From: Flavobacteriaceae bacterium
GTDB lineage: Bacteria > Bacteroidota > Bacteroidia > Flavobacteriales > Flavobacteriaceae
NCBI GenBank assembly: GCA_030683815.1
Contig: JAUXPJ010000023.1
Span: 62,001 to 126,000 of the forward strand
Direction: 5' to 3'
DNA length: 64,000 nt
This document shows, piece after piece, positions 34,319-43,715 of the stretch. Position 1 is the stretch's first letter, and each line of letters begins with the position of its first letter. The translations under genes were made by a program, and so were the position numbers. The notes under the pieces are model-generated. The model saw nothing but the letters and a program-made list of their open reading frames with translations. It was not told where the DNA came from and did not search any database.

Positions 34319-37147
34319 TTATAAATTCAACTCTTTTTTAAGATATTTAGCGGTATAACTTGTTGGATGTAAAGCTACTATTTCCGGAGTTCCTTCGCAA
34401 ATAATGACTCCGCCATTTTTGCCACCCTCATAGCCCAAATCAATAATATGATCAGCTAATTTAATAACATCCATATTGTGTTCGATGATGAGTACAGAAT
34501 TTCCTTTGTCGGTTAATTTATTGAGTACGTCCATTAACACCCGAATATCTTCAAAATGGAGTCCGGTAGTTGGTTCATCTAAAATGTAAAAGGTATTTCC
34601 GGTATCTCGTTTGGCGAGTTCTGCAGCTAATTTGATGCGTTGTGCTTCACCGCCGGAAAGCGTGGTAGATTGTTGCCCGAGTGTAATATAACCCAATCCT
34701 ACATCTTCAATAGTTTTTAATTTTCTGTGGATTTTAGGAATCAATTCAAAAAAAACAACGCCTTCTTCAACGGTCATTTTTAAAATATCAGAGATAGATT
34801 TTCCTTTATAACGGATTTCCAACGTTTCTTGATTAAATCGATTTCCTTGACAAGTTTCACATTCAACATAAACATCGGGCAAAAAATTCATCTCAATAAC
34901 TTTCATTCCTCCACCCTGACAAGTTTCACAGCGACCGCCAACTACATTAAATGAAAATCGACCTGGTTTATAGCCGCGAATTGCCGCTTCGGGAGTGTTG
35001 GCAAACAAAGCGCGAATTTCATTAAAAACTGCGGTGTATGTTGCCGGATTGGATCGGGGTGTTCTTCCAATGGGTGATTGATCAATTTCGATAACTTTGT
35101 CAATATGTTCAATTCCTTTTATGGCTATGTACTCTAAAGGTTTTTGAACTCCATTATATATATGATTATTGAGTATTGGATAAAGGGTTTCATTAATCAA
35201 AGTTGATTTTCCACTTCCCGACACACCCGTTACACAAATCATTTTACCGAGCGGGAAAGAAACAGTTACATTTTTTAAATTATTTCCTTGAGCGCCTTTT
35301 AATTCGATAAGTTTACCATTCCCTTTTCTCCTTTTTTTAGGAATTGAAATAGATTTGGTTCCGTTGAGATAATCGGTGGTTAAAGTGTGATGTTTTAAAG
35401 TTTCAGCATAATTTCCAATACTGACTATTTCACCACCATGAATACCGGCTCCCGGACCAATATCGATAATATAATCAGCCCTTTCAATCATTTCTTTATC
35501 GTGCTCAACAACAATTACAGAGTTGCCGACATCTCTTAATTTTAATAAAGAATCGATGAGTTTTGCATTATCGCGTTGATGTAATCCGATACTTGGCTCA
35601 TCTAAAATATAAAGAACTCCCACTAATTGGGATCCTATTTGTGTTGCCAAACGGATGCGTTGGGCTTCACCGCCGGATAAGGTTTTTGATGTTCTGTCTA
35701 AGGTTAAATAATTCAGTCCAACATCCAATAAAAATTGAACACGAGTAGCAATTTCTTTCACCACTTCTTCTCCAATTTGGAGTTGTTTTTTTGATAATTT
35801 TGATGGAAGATTTTTTATCCAATTTGCAAATTCATCGATATCAAGTTGAGCAGCTTCTGCAATATTGATGTTGTCAATTTTGAAGTTTAAGGATGCCGGT
35901 TTGAGCCGTTTCCCTTTACAAACACTGCAATTAATTTCATTCATATAGTTGGATGCCCAACGTTTTATGGAAGTAGAATCACTTTCTTTAAATTGATTTC
36001 CGATAAAATTAACGATGCCTTCAAAATCGATTTCATAAGTACGGGTAATTCCCATCGCTTCCATTTTGACATCGAATTTTTCGTTTCCGCCATATAAAAT
36101 TACTTGAAGAGCTTCTTCCGGAATTTTAGAAATGGACTCGTTTAATTTGAATTGAAATCGCTCGGCAATCAGTTGTAATTGTTTAAAAATCCAGCTGTTT
36201 TTTCGTTCACCCATGGGGGCAATTCCGCCATTATTAATGGATAAATTTGGATTGGGAATTACTTTTTTTATATCCACTTCATTTACAATTCCCAAACCGC
36301 TGCAATGTGGGCAAGCACCTTTTGGAGAGTTAAACGAAAAGGAATTCGGCTCTGGACTTTGATAAGAAATTCCGGTTGTCGGACACATCAATTCACTGCT
36401 GAAATATCGAAGTTTATTGGTTTCAGCATCAATAATCATTAATACATTTTCGCCAAAATCTAACGCAGTTTTAATGCTTTCTGAAAGTCTTTTTTCTGAG
36501 GTTTCATCTATTTTAATTCTATCGATAACAACTTCAATATCGTGTGTTTTGTATCGATCCAAACGCATTCCTTTTTCAATGTCGACTATTTCACCGTTCA
36601 CCCGAACTTTTAAAAATCCTTGTTTGGCAGTTTGCTCAAAAAGTTCGCGATAATGTCCTTTTCGCGATCTGACTAAAGGTGCCAGCAAAATTATTTTACG
36701 GTCATCAAAATCTTGAATAATCAAATTTTTAATTTCATCTTCAGTATAACTCACCATTTTTTCGCCTGTTTCATAAGAATAAGCATCAGAAATTCTGGCA
36801 AATAATAATCGCAAGAAATCATAGATTTCAGTAATAGTTCCGACGGTAGAACGTGGGCTTTTATTGGTGGTTTTTTGTTCAATCGAAATAACAGGCGACA
36901 ATCCATTGATTTTATCAACATCAGGTCGTTCAAGATTACCTAAAAACTGACGTGCGTAAGCCGAAAAAGTTTCGATATATCTACGCTGACCTTCGGCGTA
37001 AATAGTGTCAAATGCCAAAGAAGATTTTCCGCTACCGCTTAAACCGGTTAATACAACCAATTTATTTCGAGGAATATTAACATCGATATTCTTTAAATTA
37101 TGAACTCTAGTTCCGATAACTTCTATGAATTCTTCTGTGTTTTGCAT
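34319..37147 (-). CDS. uvrA: Excinuclease ABC subunit A (UvrA)
   Basis: DNA damage-recognition ATPase of nucleotide excision repair (942 residues from the ATG at 37147). Two ABC modules are visible, with Walker A GLSGSGKSSLAFDT and GVSGSGKSTLINET, signatures TLSGGEAQRIRLAT and TLSGGEAQRIKLAAEL, and D-loops ILDEPSIGLH and ILDEPTTGLH. Zinc modules are CPTT...CPHCSG, CSVCKG and CETCQGGG/CETCQG. The frame opens at 37168, but MQNTEEFIEVIG at 37147 is the usual start, and a TAACTTTG box just upstream supports it. Confidence 0.97.
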   Translation of the reverse strand: MQNTEEFIEVIGTRVHNLKNIDVNIPRNKLVVLTGLSGSGKSSLAFDTIYAEGQRRYIETFSAYARQFLGNLERPDVDKINGLSPVISIEQKTTNKSPRSTVGTITEIYDFLRLLFARISDAYSYETGEKMVSYTEDEIKNLIIQDFDDRKIILLAPLVRSRKGHYRELFEQTAKQGFLKVRVNGEIVDIEKGMRLDRYKTHDIEVVIDRIKIDETSEKRLSESIKTALDFGENVLMIIDAETNKLRYFSSELMCPTTGISYQSPEPNSFSFNSPKGACPHCSGLGIVNEVDIKKVIPNPNLSINNGGIAPMGERKNSWIFKQLQLIAERFQFKLNESISKIPEEALQVILYGGNEKFDVKMEAMGITRTYEIDFEGIVNFIGNQFKESDSTSIKRWASNYMNEINCSVCKGKRLKPASLNFKIDNINIAEAAQLDIDEFANWIKNLPSKLSKKQLQIGEEVVKEIATRVQFLLDVGLNYLTLDRTSKTLSGGEAQRIRLATQIGSQLVGVLYILDEPSIGLHQRDNAKLIDSLLKLRDVGNSVIVVEHDKEMIERADYIIDIGPGAGIHGGEIVSIGNYAETLKHHTLTTDYLNGTKSISIPKKRRKGNGKLIELKGAQGNNLKNVTVSFPLGKMICVTGVSGSGKSTLINETLYPILNNHIYNGVQKPLEYIAIKGIEHIDKVIEIDQSPIGRTPRSNPATYTAVFNEIRALFANTPEAAIRGYKPGRFSFNVVGGRCETCQGGGMKVIEMNFLPDVYVECETCQGNRFNQETLEIRYKGKSISDILKMTVEEGVVFFELIPKIHRKLKTIEDVGLGYITLGQQSTTLSGGEAQRIKLAAELAKRDTGNTFYILDEPTTGLHFEDIRVLMDVLNKLTDKGNSVLIIEHNMDVIKLADHIIDLGYEGGKNGGVIICEGTPEIVALHPTSYTAKYLKKELNL

Positions 37148-37209
37148 TTGATTTTTAAAAGATTGCAAAGTTAATCAATAGAAATTACAAAAAGTATGAC
37201 TCAAATAGT

Positions 37210-37217
37210 TAAATTTG
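37210..37217 (+). promoter_or_regulatory. -7 box TAAATTTG of the PspC gene
   Basis: Exact TAnnTTTG match, 23 bases before the ATG at 37240, in the divergent region with uvrA. Confidence 0.5.
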
Positions 37218-37239
37218 TTTTTTGTAAAAAATATATAAT

Positions 37240-37467
37240 ATGCAGATGATTCATTCACTCCGAAATTTTTTTGAAAGGCATGGTTATGATGTTTCTTCAA
37301 GATTGGCTGACAGACTTGGAATGAGAACTACTAATGTTCGCTTGTTTTTTATTTATTTTTCTTTTGCGACGTTGGGAATTTCTTTTGTGTTCTATCTGTC
37401 GTTGGCATTTTTATTAAAACTAAAAGACATGTTTTACACCAAACGCAGTTCTGTATTTGATTTATAA
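37240..37467 (+). CDS. Small PspC-domain membrane protein
   Basis: 75 residues. NFFERHGYDVSSRLADRLGMRTTNVRLFFIYFSFATLGISFVFYLSLAFLLKL is a PspC-type domain: a short amphipathic helix, then a hydrophobic segment. Such proteins act in envelope-stress signalling in enterics; the role here is unknown. A second ATG at 37246 is possible. It is followed after 5 bases by the potassium channel gene, probably in one transcript. Confidence 0.8.
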   Translation: MQMIHSLRNFFERHGYDVSSRLADRLGMRTTNVRLFFIYFSFATLGISFVFYLSLAFLLKLKDMFYTKRSSVFDL

Positions 37468-37472
37468 TTGAT

Positions 37473-38471
37473 ATGAAATTCATACACATTAAACTCTATA
37501 AAGCTGTCTTATTATTATTTTTGGTAGTTACAATCGGGGTAATTGGACATATGTTTTTGTCTGATTTAACTTTTGTAGAAGCGCTTTACATGACCATTAT
37601 CACCATTTCCACGGTTGGTTTTGGGGTATTGCGTCCTTTAAACGATATCGAAAAATTATTTACCATATTTTTAATACTTTTAAGTATTGGAGTGTACGGT
37701 TATGTTGTTTCAGTTTTTACTGAATACATCGTAGAGGGTCATATTTTTAAGCAATTAAAACTAAAAAAAGTGCAACAAAAAATTCAAAAATTAGCCAATC
37801 ATACCATCATTTGTGGTTATGGAAGAAACGGAAAACAATCAGCTGTTAAACTGATGACATTTAATGAACCTTTCATTATCATTGAGAAAGATGCCCACAT
37901 CATTAAAGAATTAGATAAAAATGGAATTCTATTTGTAGAAGGCGATGCAACCGATGATAAAGTTTTATTACAAGCGATGATTCAAAATGCCAAAAATTTG
38001 ATAACGGCATTACCGTCGGATGCCGATAATTTATTTGTTGTACTTTCTGCTAGTCAACTCAATAAATCACTTAAAATTGTAAGCAGAGCATCTTTAGAAA
38101 CCTCTAGCAGCAAATTAAAAATCGCAGGAGCTGATAATGTAATTATGCCTGATAAACTGGGCGGTGATCATATGGCATCACTTTTAGTAACACCAGATTT
38201 AATAGAATTTGTTGATAAACTCAATATAGAAGGAGATTGCTCCACCAATTTAAAAGAAATAGCAGTGAATGATTTGCCAAATCACTATCTCCATAAAACC
38301 ATTTCAGATACAGATATCAGACGAAAAACCGGCTGTTCTGTCATCGGATTTAAAACAGCTGAAAATGAATATATTATCAACCCGGAATCAGATACTATTT
38401 TGGAAGAAAACACTAATTTAATATTGTTAGGCCGCCCAGAACAGATTCAAAAATTACACGAACTATTTTAA
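37473..38471 (+). CDS. Potassium channel protein with RCK (TrkA-N) domain
   Basis: Two-transmembrane potassium channel subunit (332 residues). TM1 is LYKAVLLLFLVVTIGVIGHMF, the pore helix is TFVEALYMTIITISTVGFG with filter TVGFG, and TM2 is IFLILLSIGVYGYVVSVF. The cytosolic part has the Rossmann motif HTIICGYGRNGKQ and FVEGDATDD of TrkA-N, then a TrkA-C domain (LIDEFVDKL ... NTNLILLG). It probably forms a ligand-gated tetrameric channel. Confidence 0.92.
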   Translation: MKFIHIKLYKAVLLLFLVVTIGVIGHMFLSDLTFVEALYMTIITISTVGFGVLRPLNDIEKLFTIFLILLSIGVYGYVVSVFTEYIVEGHIFKQLKLKKVQQKIQKLANHTIICGYGRNGKQSAVKLMTFNEPFIIIEKDAHIIKELDKNGILFVEGDATDDKVLLQAMIQNAKNLITALPSDADNLFVVLSASQLNKSLKIVSRASLETSSSKLKIAGADNVIMPDKLGGDHMASLLVTPDLIEFVDKLNIEGDCSTNLKEIAVNDLPNHYLHKTISDTDIRRKTGCSVIGFKTAENEYIINPESDTILEENTNLILLGRPEQIQKLHELF

Positions 38472-38595
38472 TGTATAAAGTTTGGTTTTCGAAAATTAAT
38501 ATTTTATCCGTTCTTTATTTATAATAAAAGCTCATAAAAATTTGTAGTAAGAACTATTTTTATGATATTGCACACTATTTAATTCAAAAAAATAT

Positions 38596-40266
38596 ATGGC
38601 AAATAAAGTAGAATCCTGGGGAACCAGGGTAGGATTAATTTTGGCTATGGCAGGAAATGCCGTTGGCTTAGGTAATTTCTTAAGGTTTCCGGTGCAGGCT
38701 GTTCAAAACGGCGGCGGTGCATTTATGATTCCCTATTTGGTAAGTTTTTTATTGATGGGAATACCATTGTTGTTTATTGAGTGGTCAACAGGAAGATATG
38801 GTGGGAAGTTTGGAAATCACAGTACACCTTTCATTTTAGATACTATGGCCAGAGGTAGAGCTTGGAAATATGTTGGCGTTTTTGGAATATTTACCAATAT
38901 AGCCGTAGTTTCCTACTATTGTTATATTGAATCTTGGACGATGTCTTATGTGTTTCATTCTCTAAAAGGAACCTTTGTAGGATTAAGTCAAGGCGAAGTA
39001 GCTGCCTTTTTTAATAATTATGTTGATATTGCACATTCTACCACAGGAATACCTTTTGAAGCAGTTGTTTTTTATGTGATTGTATTGCTGTTAAACACTT
39101 ATGTTCTTTCAAAAGGAATTAAAGGAGTTGAAAAAGTAGCCAAAATTGGAATGCCTTTATTGATATTGTTTGGGGTAATTTTAGCAGTGAAGGGATTGAC
39201 ATTAGGAACTTCCGGAGCATCAGCTATGTTTCCAAACGCGAATGCTTGGGACGGATTAAACTTTTTATGGACTCCACAATTTGATTCATTAACCAACCCG
39301 AAAGTTTGGTTAGCAGCCGCCGGTCAAATATTTTTCACTTTATCAGTTGGTATGGGTACCATTCATTGTTATGCTGCTTATGTCAGATCAAAAGATGATA
39401 TCGCTCTAAATGCCGTTTCAGCCGGATTTATGAATGAATTTGTTGAAGTGGTTTTAGGAAGTTTAATCGTAATTCCTATTGCAGCCGGATATTTAGGTTT
39501 GGATTGGGTTAAAGAAAATGCCGGATTTGGAATGGCTTTTCAAACTATGCCTTATTTATTCCAACAATGGGGAACTGTTTTAGCCGCAGTTGCCGGTGTT
39601 TTATGGTTTGGATTATTATTTTTTGCAGGAATCACATCATCCTTAGCCATGGGAACTCCTTGGGTAAGTTTTATGAAAGATGAATTTAATTGGTCCAATG
39701 CCAAAGGCGCTTGGTCATTTGGTTTGATTACTTTATTGGTGGGTTTACCAACCGTTTTCTTTTATCAACAAGGTGTTTTTGATGAATATGATTATTGGGG
39801 AGGAACCGTAAGTTTAGTAATTTTTGCTTTATTTGAAACCATTTTATTCTCGTGGATTTTTGGAATCAACAAGGGATGGAAAGAAATCAACTACGGAGCC
39901 GATATCAAAGTGCCTTTAATTTATAAATTCATCATCAAATATATTACGCCTTTAATGTTGTTATTTGTTTTTGTTGGAGCAACATTTACGCCATTAGGCA
40001 ACGATTGGACTGGAAATATAACGAGTTTATTTACCGGAAATGGATGGTCTTTAGACAACGCTTCTATTATAAAACAATTAACACATGCCGGATTAAACGA
40101 ACAATTAGCCGCTGCAACCGATCCTCAAATAATTGATAAACTGAATGAAAAAATGTTCTTTTCTAATTTAGCAAGAATCATCCTTTTATCGCTGTTTATT
40201 TTTATTGGATTGATGGTATATGTAGCATATTTAAAACGTAAAAAAGAAGGGAGAGTAACTTTATGA
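38596..40266 (+). CDS. Sodium-dependent amino-acid/solute transporter (NSS/SNF family)
   Basis: LeuT-fold sodium symporter (556 residues, about 12 membrane segments). The first segment RVGLILAMAGNAVGLGNFLRFPVQAVQNGGGAFMIPYL has the unwound substrate and sodium site of the family. LSVGMGTIHCYAAYV (TM6 region) and FAGITSSLAMG (TM8) follow. The substrate is probably an amino acid but cannot be read. Its stop overlaps, as ATGA, a 51-residue single-span protein that may be its small subunit. Confidence 0.9.
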   Translation: MANKVESWGTRVGLILAMAGNAVGLGNFLRFPVQAVQNGGGAFMIPYLVSFLLMGIPLLFIEWSTGRYGGKFGNHSTPFILDTMARGRAWKYVGVFGIFTNIAVVSYYCYIESWTMSYVFHSLKGTFVGLSQGEVAAFFNNYVDIAHSTTGIPFEAVVFYVIVLLLNTYVLSKGIKGVEKVAKIGMPLLILFGVILAVKGLTLGTSGASAMFPNANAWDGLNFLWTPQFDSLTNPKVWLAAAGQIFFTLSVGMGTIHCYAAYVRSKDDIALNAVSAGFMNEFVEVVLGSLIVIPIAAGYLGLDWVKENAGFGMAFQTMPYLFQQWGTVLAAVAGVLWFGLLFFAGITSSLAMGTPWVSFMKDEFNWSNAKGAWSFGLITLLVGLPTVFFYQQGVFDEYDYWGGTVSLVIFALFETILFSWIFGINKGWKEINYGADIKVPLIYKFIIKYITPLMLLFVFVGATFTPLGNDWTGNITSLFTGNGWSLDNASIIKQLTHAGLNEQLAAATDPQIIDKLNEKMFFSNLARIILLSLFIFIGLMVYVAYLKRKKEGRVTL

Positions 40267-40418
40267 ACACAACAGCATTAATTATGATGGTTGCAACACA
40301 AGGAATTGTGATGGCCATTACCGGATACTTTTTTTACTTAGTACTTACATCGCCAAAAAAACCGGAACCAGATTCTTATGATGAAAATGATGAGGTTGAA
40401 GAAGGTAAAAAAGAATAA
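40263..40418 (+). CDS. 51-residue single-span protein, MetS-like small partner of the NSS transporter
   Basis: Too short for most gene finders. The ATG overlaps the transporter stop (ATGA), which implies translational coupling. The product MNTTALIMMVATQGIVMAIT, then GYFFYLVLTSPKKPEPDSYD, is one hydrophobic helix followed by a polar acidic tail ending EGKKE. The position and shape match the MetS-type small subunits that accompany some NSS transporters (MetPS of Corynebacterium). That identification is by layout, not by clear homology. Confidence 0.7.
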   Translation: MNTTALIMMVATQGIVMAITGYFFYLVLTSPKKPEPDSYDENDEVEEGKKE

Positions 40419-40426
40419 AAAATAAG

Positions 40427-41305
40427 ATGGATAAAATAAAATCCCATTTGTTGTTCAATGCCCGTCAACGAAAGGGGATTTTATTATTGTTATTGATCAT
40501 TGTTGTAATACAAATTGCCTATTTCTTGGTAGATTTTTCTGTTCCTAAAGAAAAAGCAGTAATTGAGAGAGAAGAAATTTTTCAACAAAAAATAGATTCA
40601 TTAAAAGTTTTATCAACAAAGAAAATCGCCTATAAGATAGTTCCTTTTAATCCAAATTTTATTACCGATTTTAAGGGATATCAATTAGGGATGTCAACCG
40701 AAGAAATTGACCGATTGTCAGCATTCAGAAAAACTGATAAATTTGTAAATTCTGCCGAAGAATTTCAACAAATAACGAATGTAAGTGATTCTTTATTGCA
40801 AAAAATAAGTCCCTTTTTTAAATTTCCAGATTGGGTTAAAAAAGTAAAAATTGTGGATTCAAAAAATACAAATAACAATCAATCATCTGCCAATAAAATA
40901 ATTGTTAAACAAGATATCAACAAAGCTACGGAAGCTGATCTGATTAAAATTAATGGCATTGGAGAGGTTTTATCTAAAAGAATAATTGAATATAGAAATA
41001 AATTAGGCGGATTTAACTTTGATAACCAACTTTATGAAGTTTGGAATTTAGATAAATTAATGGCTGATAAAGTTTTAGAACAATTTAAAGTAACTGAAAG
41101 ACCTGAAATTAAAAAGGTAAATATCAACACAGCGAGTTTTAAAGAAGTGTTAGCAGTTGTTTACATTGATTATGAATTGTGTAAAAAAATATTTGATTAT
41201 AAAAAGGAAATAGCAGCATATCAATCACTTGAAGAATTAAGGAAAATCAATGGATTTCCGTTAGATAAATATGAACGAATAATTTTATATTTGGATGTTA
41301 AATAA
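40427..41305 (+). CDS. Membrane-anchored helix-hairpin-helix protein (ComEA-like)
   Basis: 292 residues. One N-terminal hydrophobic segment (KGILLLLLIIVVIQIAYFLVDF) is followed by helix-hairpin-helix repeats: DINKATEADLIKINGIGEVLSKRIIEYRNKLGGF, then VNINTASFKEVLAVVYIDYELCKKIFDYKK and ELRKINGF. The repeats resemble the DNA-binding domain of the competence protein ComEA. It may bind DNA outside the inner membrane, but a structural protein role is also possible. It begins 8 bases after the small transporter protein and stops 14 bases before the acyl-CoA dehydrogenase. Confidence 0.85.
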   Translation: MDKIKSHLLFNARQRKGILLLLLIIVVIQIAYFLVDFSVPKEKAVIEREEIFQQKIDSLKVLSTKKIAYKIVPFNPNFITDFKGYQLGMSTEEIDRLSAFRKTDKFVNSAEEFQQITNVSDSLLQKISPFFKFPDWVKKVKIVDSKNTNNNQSSANKIIVKQDINKATEADLIKINGIGEVLSKRIIEYRNKLGGFNFDNQLYEVWNLDKLMADKVLEQFKVTERPEIKKVNINTASFKEVLAVVYIDYELCKKIFDYKKEIAAYQSLEELRKINGFPLDKYERIILYLDVK

Positions 41306-41319
41306 TAAAAAAGAGGAGA

Positions 41320-42468
41320 ATGAATTTTGAAACTACAGAAACAAGAGAGTTAATTGCACAATCCATCAAAGATTTTGCGGCAAAATATATCAAACCACAC
41401 ATGATGGAGTGGGATGAAAACCAAATATTTCCAATTGAACTGTTTAAAAAGCTCGGAGAAATGGGATTTATGGGCGTTTTAGTTCCGCAAGAATACGGGG
41501 GGTCAGGTTTAGATTATCATGATTATATCCGAATAATTGAAGAAATTTCTAAGGTAGATTCTTCCATTGGTTTATCTGTAGCAGCTCATAATTCGTTGTG
41601 TACCGGTCATATTTTAGCTTTTGGAAATGAAGCGCAAAAAAGAAAATGGTTGCCAAAATTAGCTTCTGGAGAAATTGTTGGCGCTTGGGCTTTGACTGAA
41701 CATAATACTGGTTCTGATGCTGGAGGAATGAATACCACTGCCGTAAAAGATGGAGATTATTATATTTTAAACGGTGCCAAAAATTTTATCACACACGCTA
41801 TCAGTGGTCAAGTAGCGGTTGTAATTGCCAGAACCGGTGCCAAAGGTGATTCCAGAGGAACATCGGCATTTATTGTTGAAAAAGGTACTCAAGGATTTTC
41901 ATCAGGTAAGAAGGAAAATAAATTGGGAATGCGCGCCTCTGAAACCGCCGAATTAATTTTTGATAATTGCAAAGTTCATAAAGATAATTTATTAGGATTG
42001 GAAGGGGAAGGATTTATCCAATCGTTAAAAATTTTAGACGGAGGAAGAATTTCTATCGGTGCCTTAGCACTCGGAATTTCAAAAGGAGCTTATGAAGCTT
42101 CCTTAAAATATTCGACAGAACGGGAACAATTTGGACAACCCATCAGTAATTTTCAAGCGATTGCATTTAAGCTAGCCGATATGGCTACAGAAATTGAAGC
42201 TTCTGAACTGTTGCTTCATAAAGCAGCTTATTTAAAAAACAATAATTTGCCAATGACTAAGTTGGGTGCGATGTGTAAAATGTATGCATCAGAAGTATCC
42301 GTAAAAATTGCCAATGAAGCGGTTCAAATTCACGGTGGATATGGATATACTAAAGATTATCCGGTAGAAAAATTTTATAGAGACGCAAAACTTTGTACTA
42401 TTGGTGAAGGAACAACAGAAATACAAAAACTGGTAATTTCCAGACAATTATTAAAAGATTTTAAATAA
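41320..42468 (+). CDS. Acyl-CoA dehydrogenase
   Basis: FAD enzyme of fatty or branched acyl-CoA oxidation (382 residues). Motifs seen: WALTEHNTGSDAGGMNTTA (FAD pyrimidine), FITHAISGQVAVVIARTG, GMRASETAELIFDNCKV, GGRISIGALALGI and REQFGQPISNFQAIAFKLADM. Near the end VQIHGGYGYTKDYPVEKFYRDAKLCTIGEGTTEIQKLVISRQ has the catalytic Glu in GEGTTEI. This is a typical short/medium-chain type. The exact chain length cannot be told. Confidence 0.93.
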   Translation: MNFETTETRELIAQSIKDFAAKYIKPHMMEWDENQIFPIELFKKLGEMGFMGVLVPQEYGGSGLDYHDYIRIIEEISKVDSSIGLSVAAHNSLCTGHILAFGNEAQKRKWLPKLASGEIVGAWALTEHNTGSDAGGMNTTAVKDGDYYILNGAKNFITHAISGQVAVVIARTGAKGDSRGTSAFIVEKGTQGFSSGKKENKLGMRASETAELIFDNCKVHKDNLLGLEGEGFIQSLKILDGGRISIGALALGISKGAYEASLKYSTEREQFGQPISNFQAIAFKLADMATEIEASELLLHKAAYLKNNNLPMTKLGAMCKMYASEVSVKIANEAVQIHGGYGYTKDYPVEKFYRDAKLCTIGEGTTEIQKLVISRQLLKDFK

Positions 42469-42494
42469 ATAAATCTTAAACCGAATATTATTTA

Positions 42495-42502
42495 TAATTT
42501 TG
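42495..42502 (+). promoter_or_regulatory. -7 box TAATTTTG of rpsU
   Basis: Exact TAnnTTTG match followed by CAC, 54 bases before the rpsU ATG. It implies a leader of roughly 45 bases that includes the Shine-Dalgarno at 42539-42550. Confidence 0.55.
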
Positions 42503-42538
42503 CACATCGAAATCAAAAACTAAATAAAGAGCAGTTTG

Positions 42539-42550
42539 AAAGGAGGTGAC
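42539..42550 (+). promoter_or_regulatory. rpsU: Perfect Shine-Dalgarno sequence of rpsU
   Basis: AAAGGAGGTGAC is fully complementary to the 3' end of 16S rRNA, with 9 bases between AGGAGG and the ATG at 42556. Genes elsewhere in the window lack such sites, as is general in Bacteroidota. In flavobacteria bS21 helps hide the anti-SD, so a strong SD before its own gene fits autoregulation. Confidence 0.85.
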
Positions 42551-42555
42551 TATAT

Positions 42556-42747
42556 ATGCTAATAATTCCTATTAAAGATGGTGAAAACATCGATAGAGCT
42601 TTAAAACGTTTCAAAAGAAAATTTGATCGTACTAAAACTATGAAAGAATTACGTAATCGTCAACAGTTTACCAAACAATCGATTACCAACAGATCTAAAA
42701 TGATCAAAGCTAAATATATTCAGAGAATTAGAACTAAAGAAGAATAG
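42556..42747 (+). CDS. rpsU: 30S ribosomal protein bS21
   Basis: 63 residues, small and highly basic: MLIIPIKDGENIDRALKRFKRKFDRTKTMKELRNRQQFTKQSI. In flavobacterial ribosomes bS21, with bS18 and bS6, sequesters the 16S 3' tail and so lowers Shine-Dalgarno use. The strong SD in front of the gene is therefore functionally telling. xerC and hpf follow. Confidence 0.96.
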   Translation: MLIIPIKDGENIDRALKRFKRKFDRTKTMKELRNRQQFTKQSITNRSKMIKAKYIQRIRTKEE

Positions 42748-42800
42748 TTAATTTTTTGAATTAAATTCATTAACCGTTAGTTTTCAATAAATACAATTTG

Positions 42801-42808
42801 TAATTTTG
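42801..42808 (+). promoter_or_regulatory. -7 box TAATTTTG of xerC-hpf
   Basis: Exact TAnnTTTG match, 19 bases before the ATG at 42827. It overlaps the alternative TTG start at 42806, so it argues for the shorter XerC. Confidence 0.5.
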
Positions 42809-42826
42809 TTAATTAACGGTTTTTCT

Positions 42827-43714
42827 ATGCTTATCAATTCCTTTTTAAAGTACTTATCATTCGAAAAAAAAAGTTCACCACATACTGTAGCAGCTTATTT
42901 AGTTGATTTAAGAGCTTTTGAAAATTTCTGTAAAGATCATCTTGAAATTACAAATGTCACTGAAATAGACTATGTCCATATTAGATCCTGGATTGTCAGT
43001 TTGTCAGAAAAAGATAATTCACACCGAAGTATCAATAGAAAAATCAGTGCTTTAAAATCCTTTTATAAATATCTGCTTAAGATACATGAAGTCGATAAGA
43101 GTCCTTTAACACAGCATCAATCACTTAAAATAGGTAAAAAAGTAATCGTTCCATTTTCAGAAAAGGAAATAGTCGCTGTAATCAATTCTTTTTTGGGCGA
43201 TGATTTTAAATCGATTAGAAATAAATTAGTCGTAGAATTGTTGTATTCAACCGGGATGAGAAGATCAGAATTGATTAATTTATCAGCATCCAGCATTGAT
43301 TTATCCAATAAAACAATCAGAATTTTAGGAAAAAGAAACAAAGAAAGGATTGTTCCGTTGTTAGATTCAATCATAGAAAGTATAGAAAGATATCAATTGG
43401 AAAGAGGTAAAATCAGCACCAATTCTAATCATTTTTTTATTACATCTAAAGGAAATAAAATATACGAAACACTTGTGTATAGAATAATAAATGATTATTT
43501 TAGTAAGATATCATCCAAAACAAAAAACAGCCCCCATGTAATAAGACATTCATTCGCCACTCATTTATTAAATCAGGGCGCAGACCTAAATTCTGTGAAA
43601 GAATTGTTAGGGCATGCCAGTTTAGCATCAACCCAAGTTTATACTCACAACAGCTTAGAAAAAATTAAACAAGTGTATAACCAGACTCATCCAAGGAGTC
43701 ACAAATCAGATTAA
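42827..43714 (+). CDS. Tyrosine recombinase XerC-like, chromosomal
   Basis: Site-specific recombinase (295 residues) of the XerC/XerD type that resolves chromosome dimers at dif. The N-terminal SAM-like domain is SFLKYLSFEKKSSPHTVAAYLVDL. Catalytic residues are seen as STGMRRSEL (Arg I), LGKRNKERIVPL (Lys), HVIRHSFATHLL (His-x-x-Arg), LGHASLASTQVYTH (His and Tyr). The frame is open to 42806 (TTG), but the ATG at 42827 gives the standard start. hpf begins 1 base after the stop. Confidence 0.92.
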   Translation: MLINSFLKYLSFEKKSSPHTVAAYLVDLRAFENFCKDHLEITNVTEIDYVHIRSWIVSLSEKDNSHRSINRKISALKSFYKYLLKIHEVDKSPLTQHQSLKIGKKVIVPFSEKEIVAVINSFLGDDFKSIRNKLVVELLYSTGMRRSELINLSASSIDLSNKTIRILGKRNKERIVPLLDSIIESIERYQLERGKISTNSNHFFITSKGNKIYETLVYRIINDYFSKISSKTKNSPHVIRHSFATHLLNQGADLNSVKELLGHASLASTQVYTHNSLEKIKQVYNQTHPRSHKSD

Positions 43715-43715
43715 T

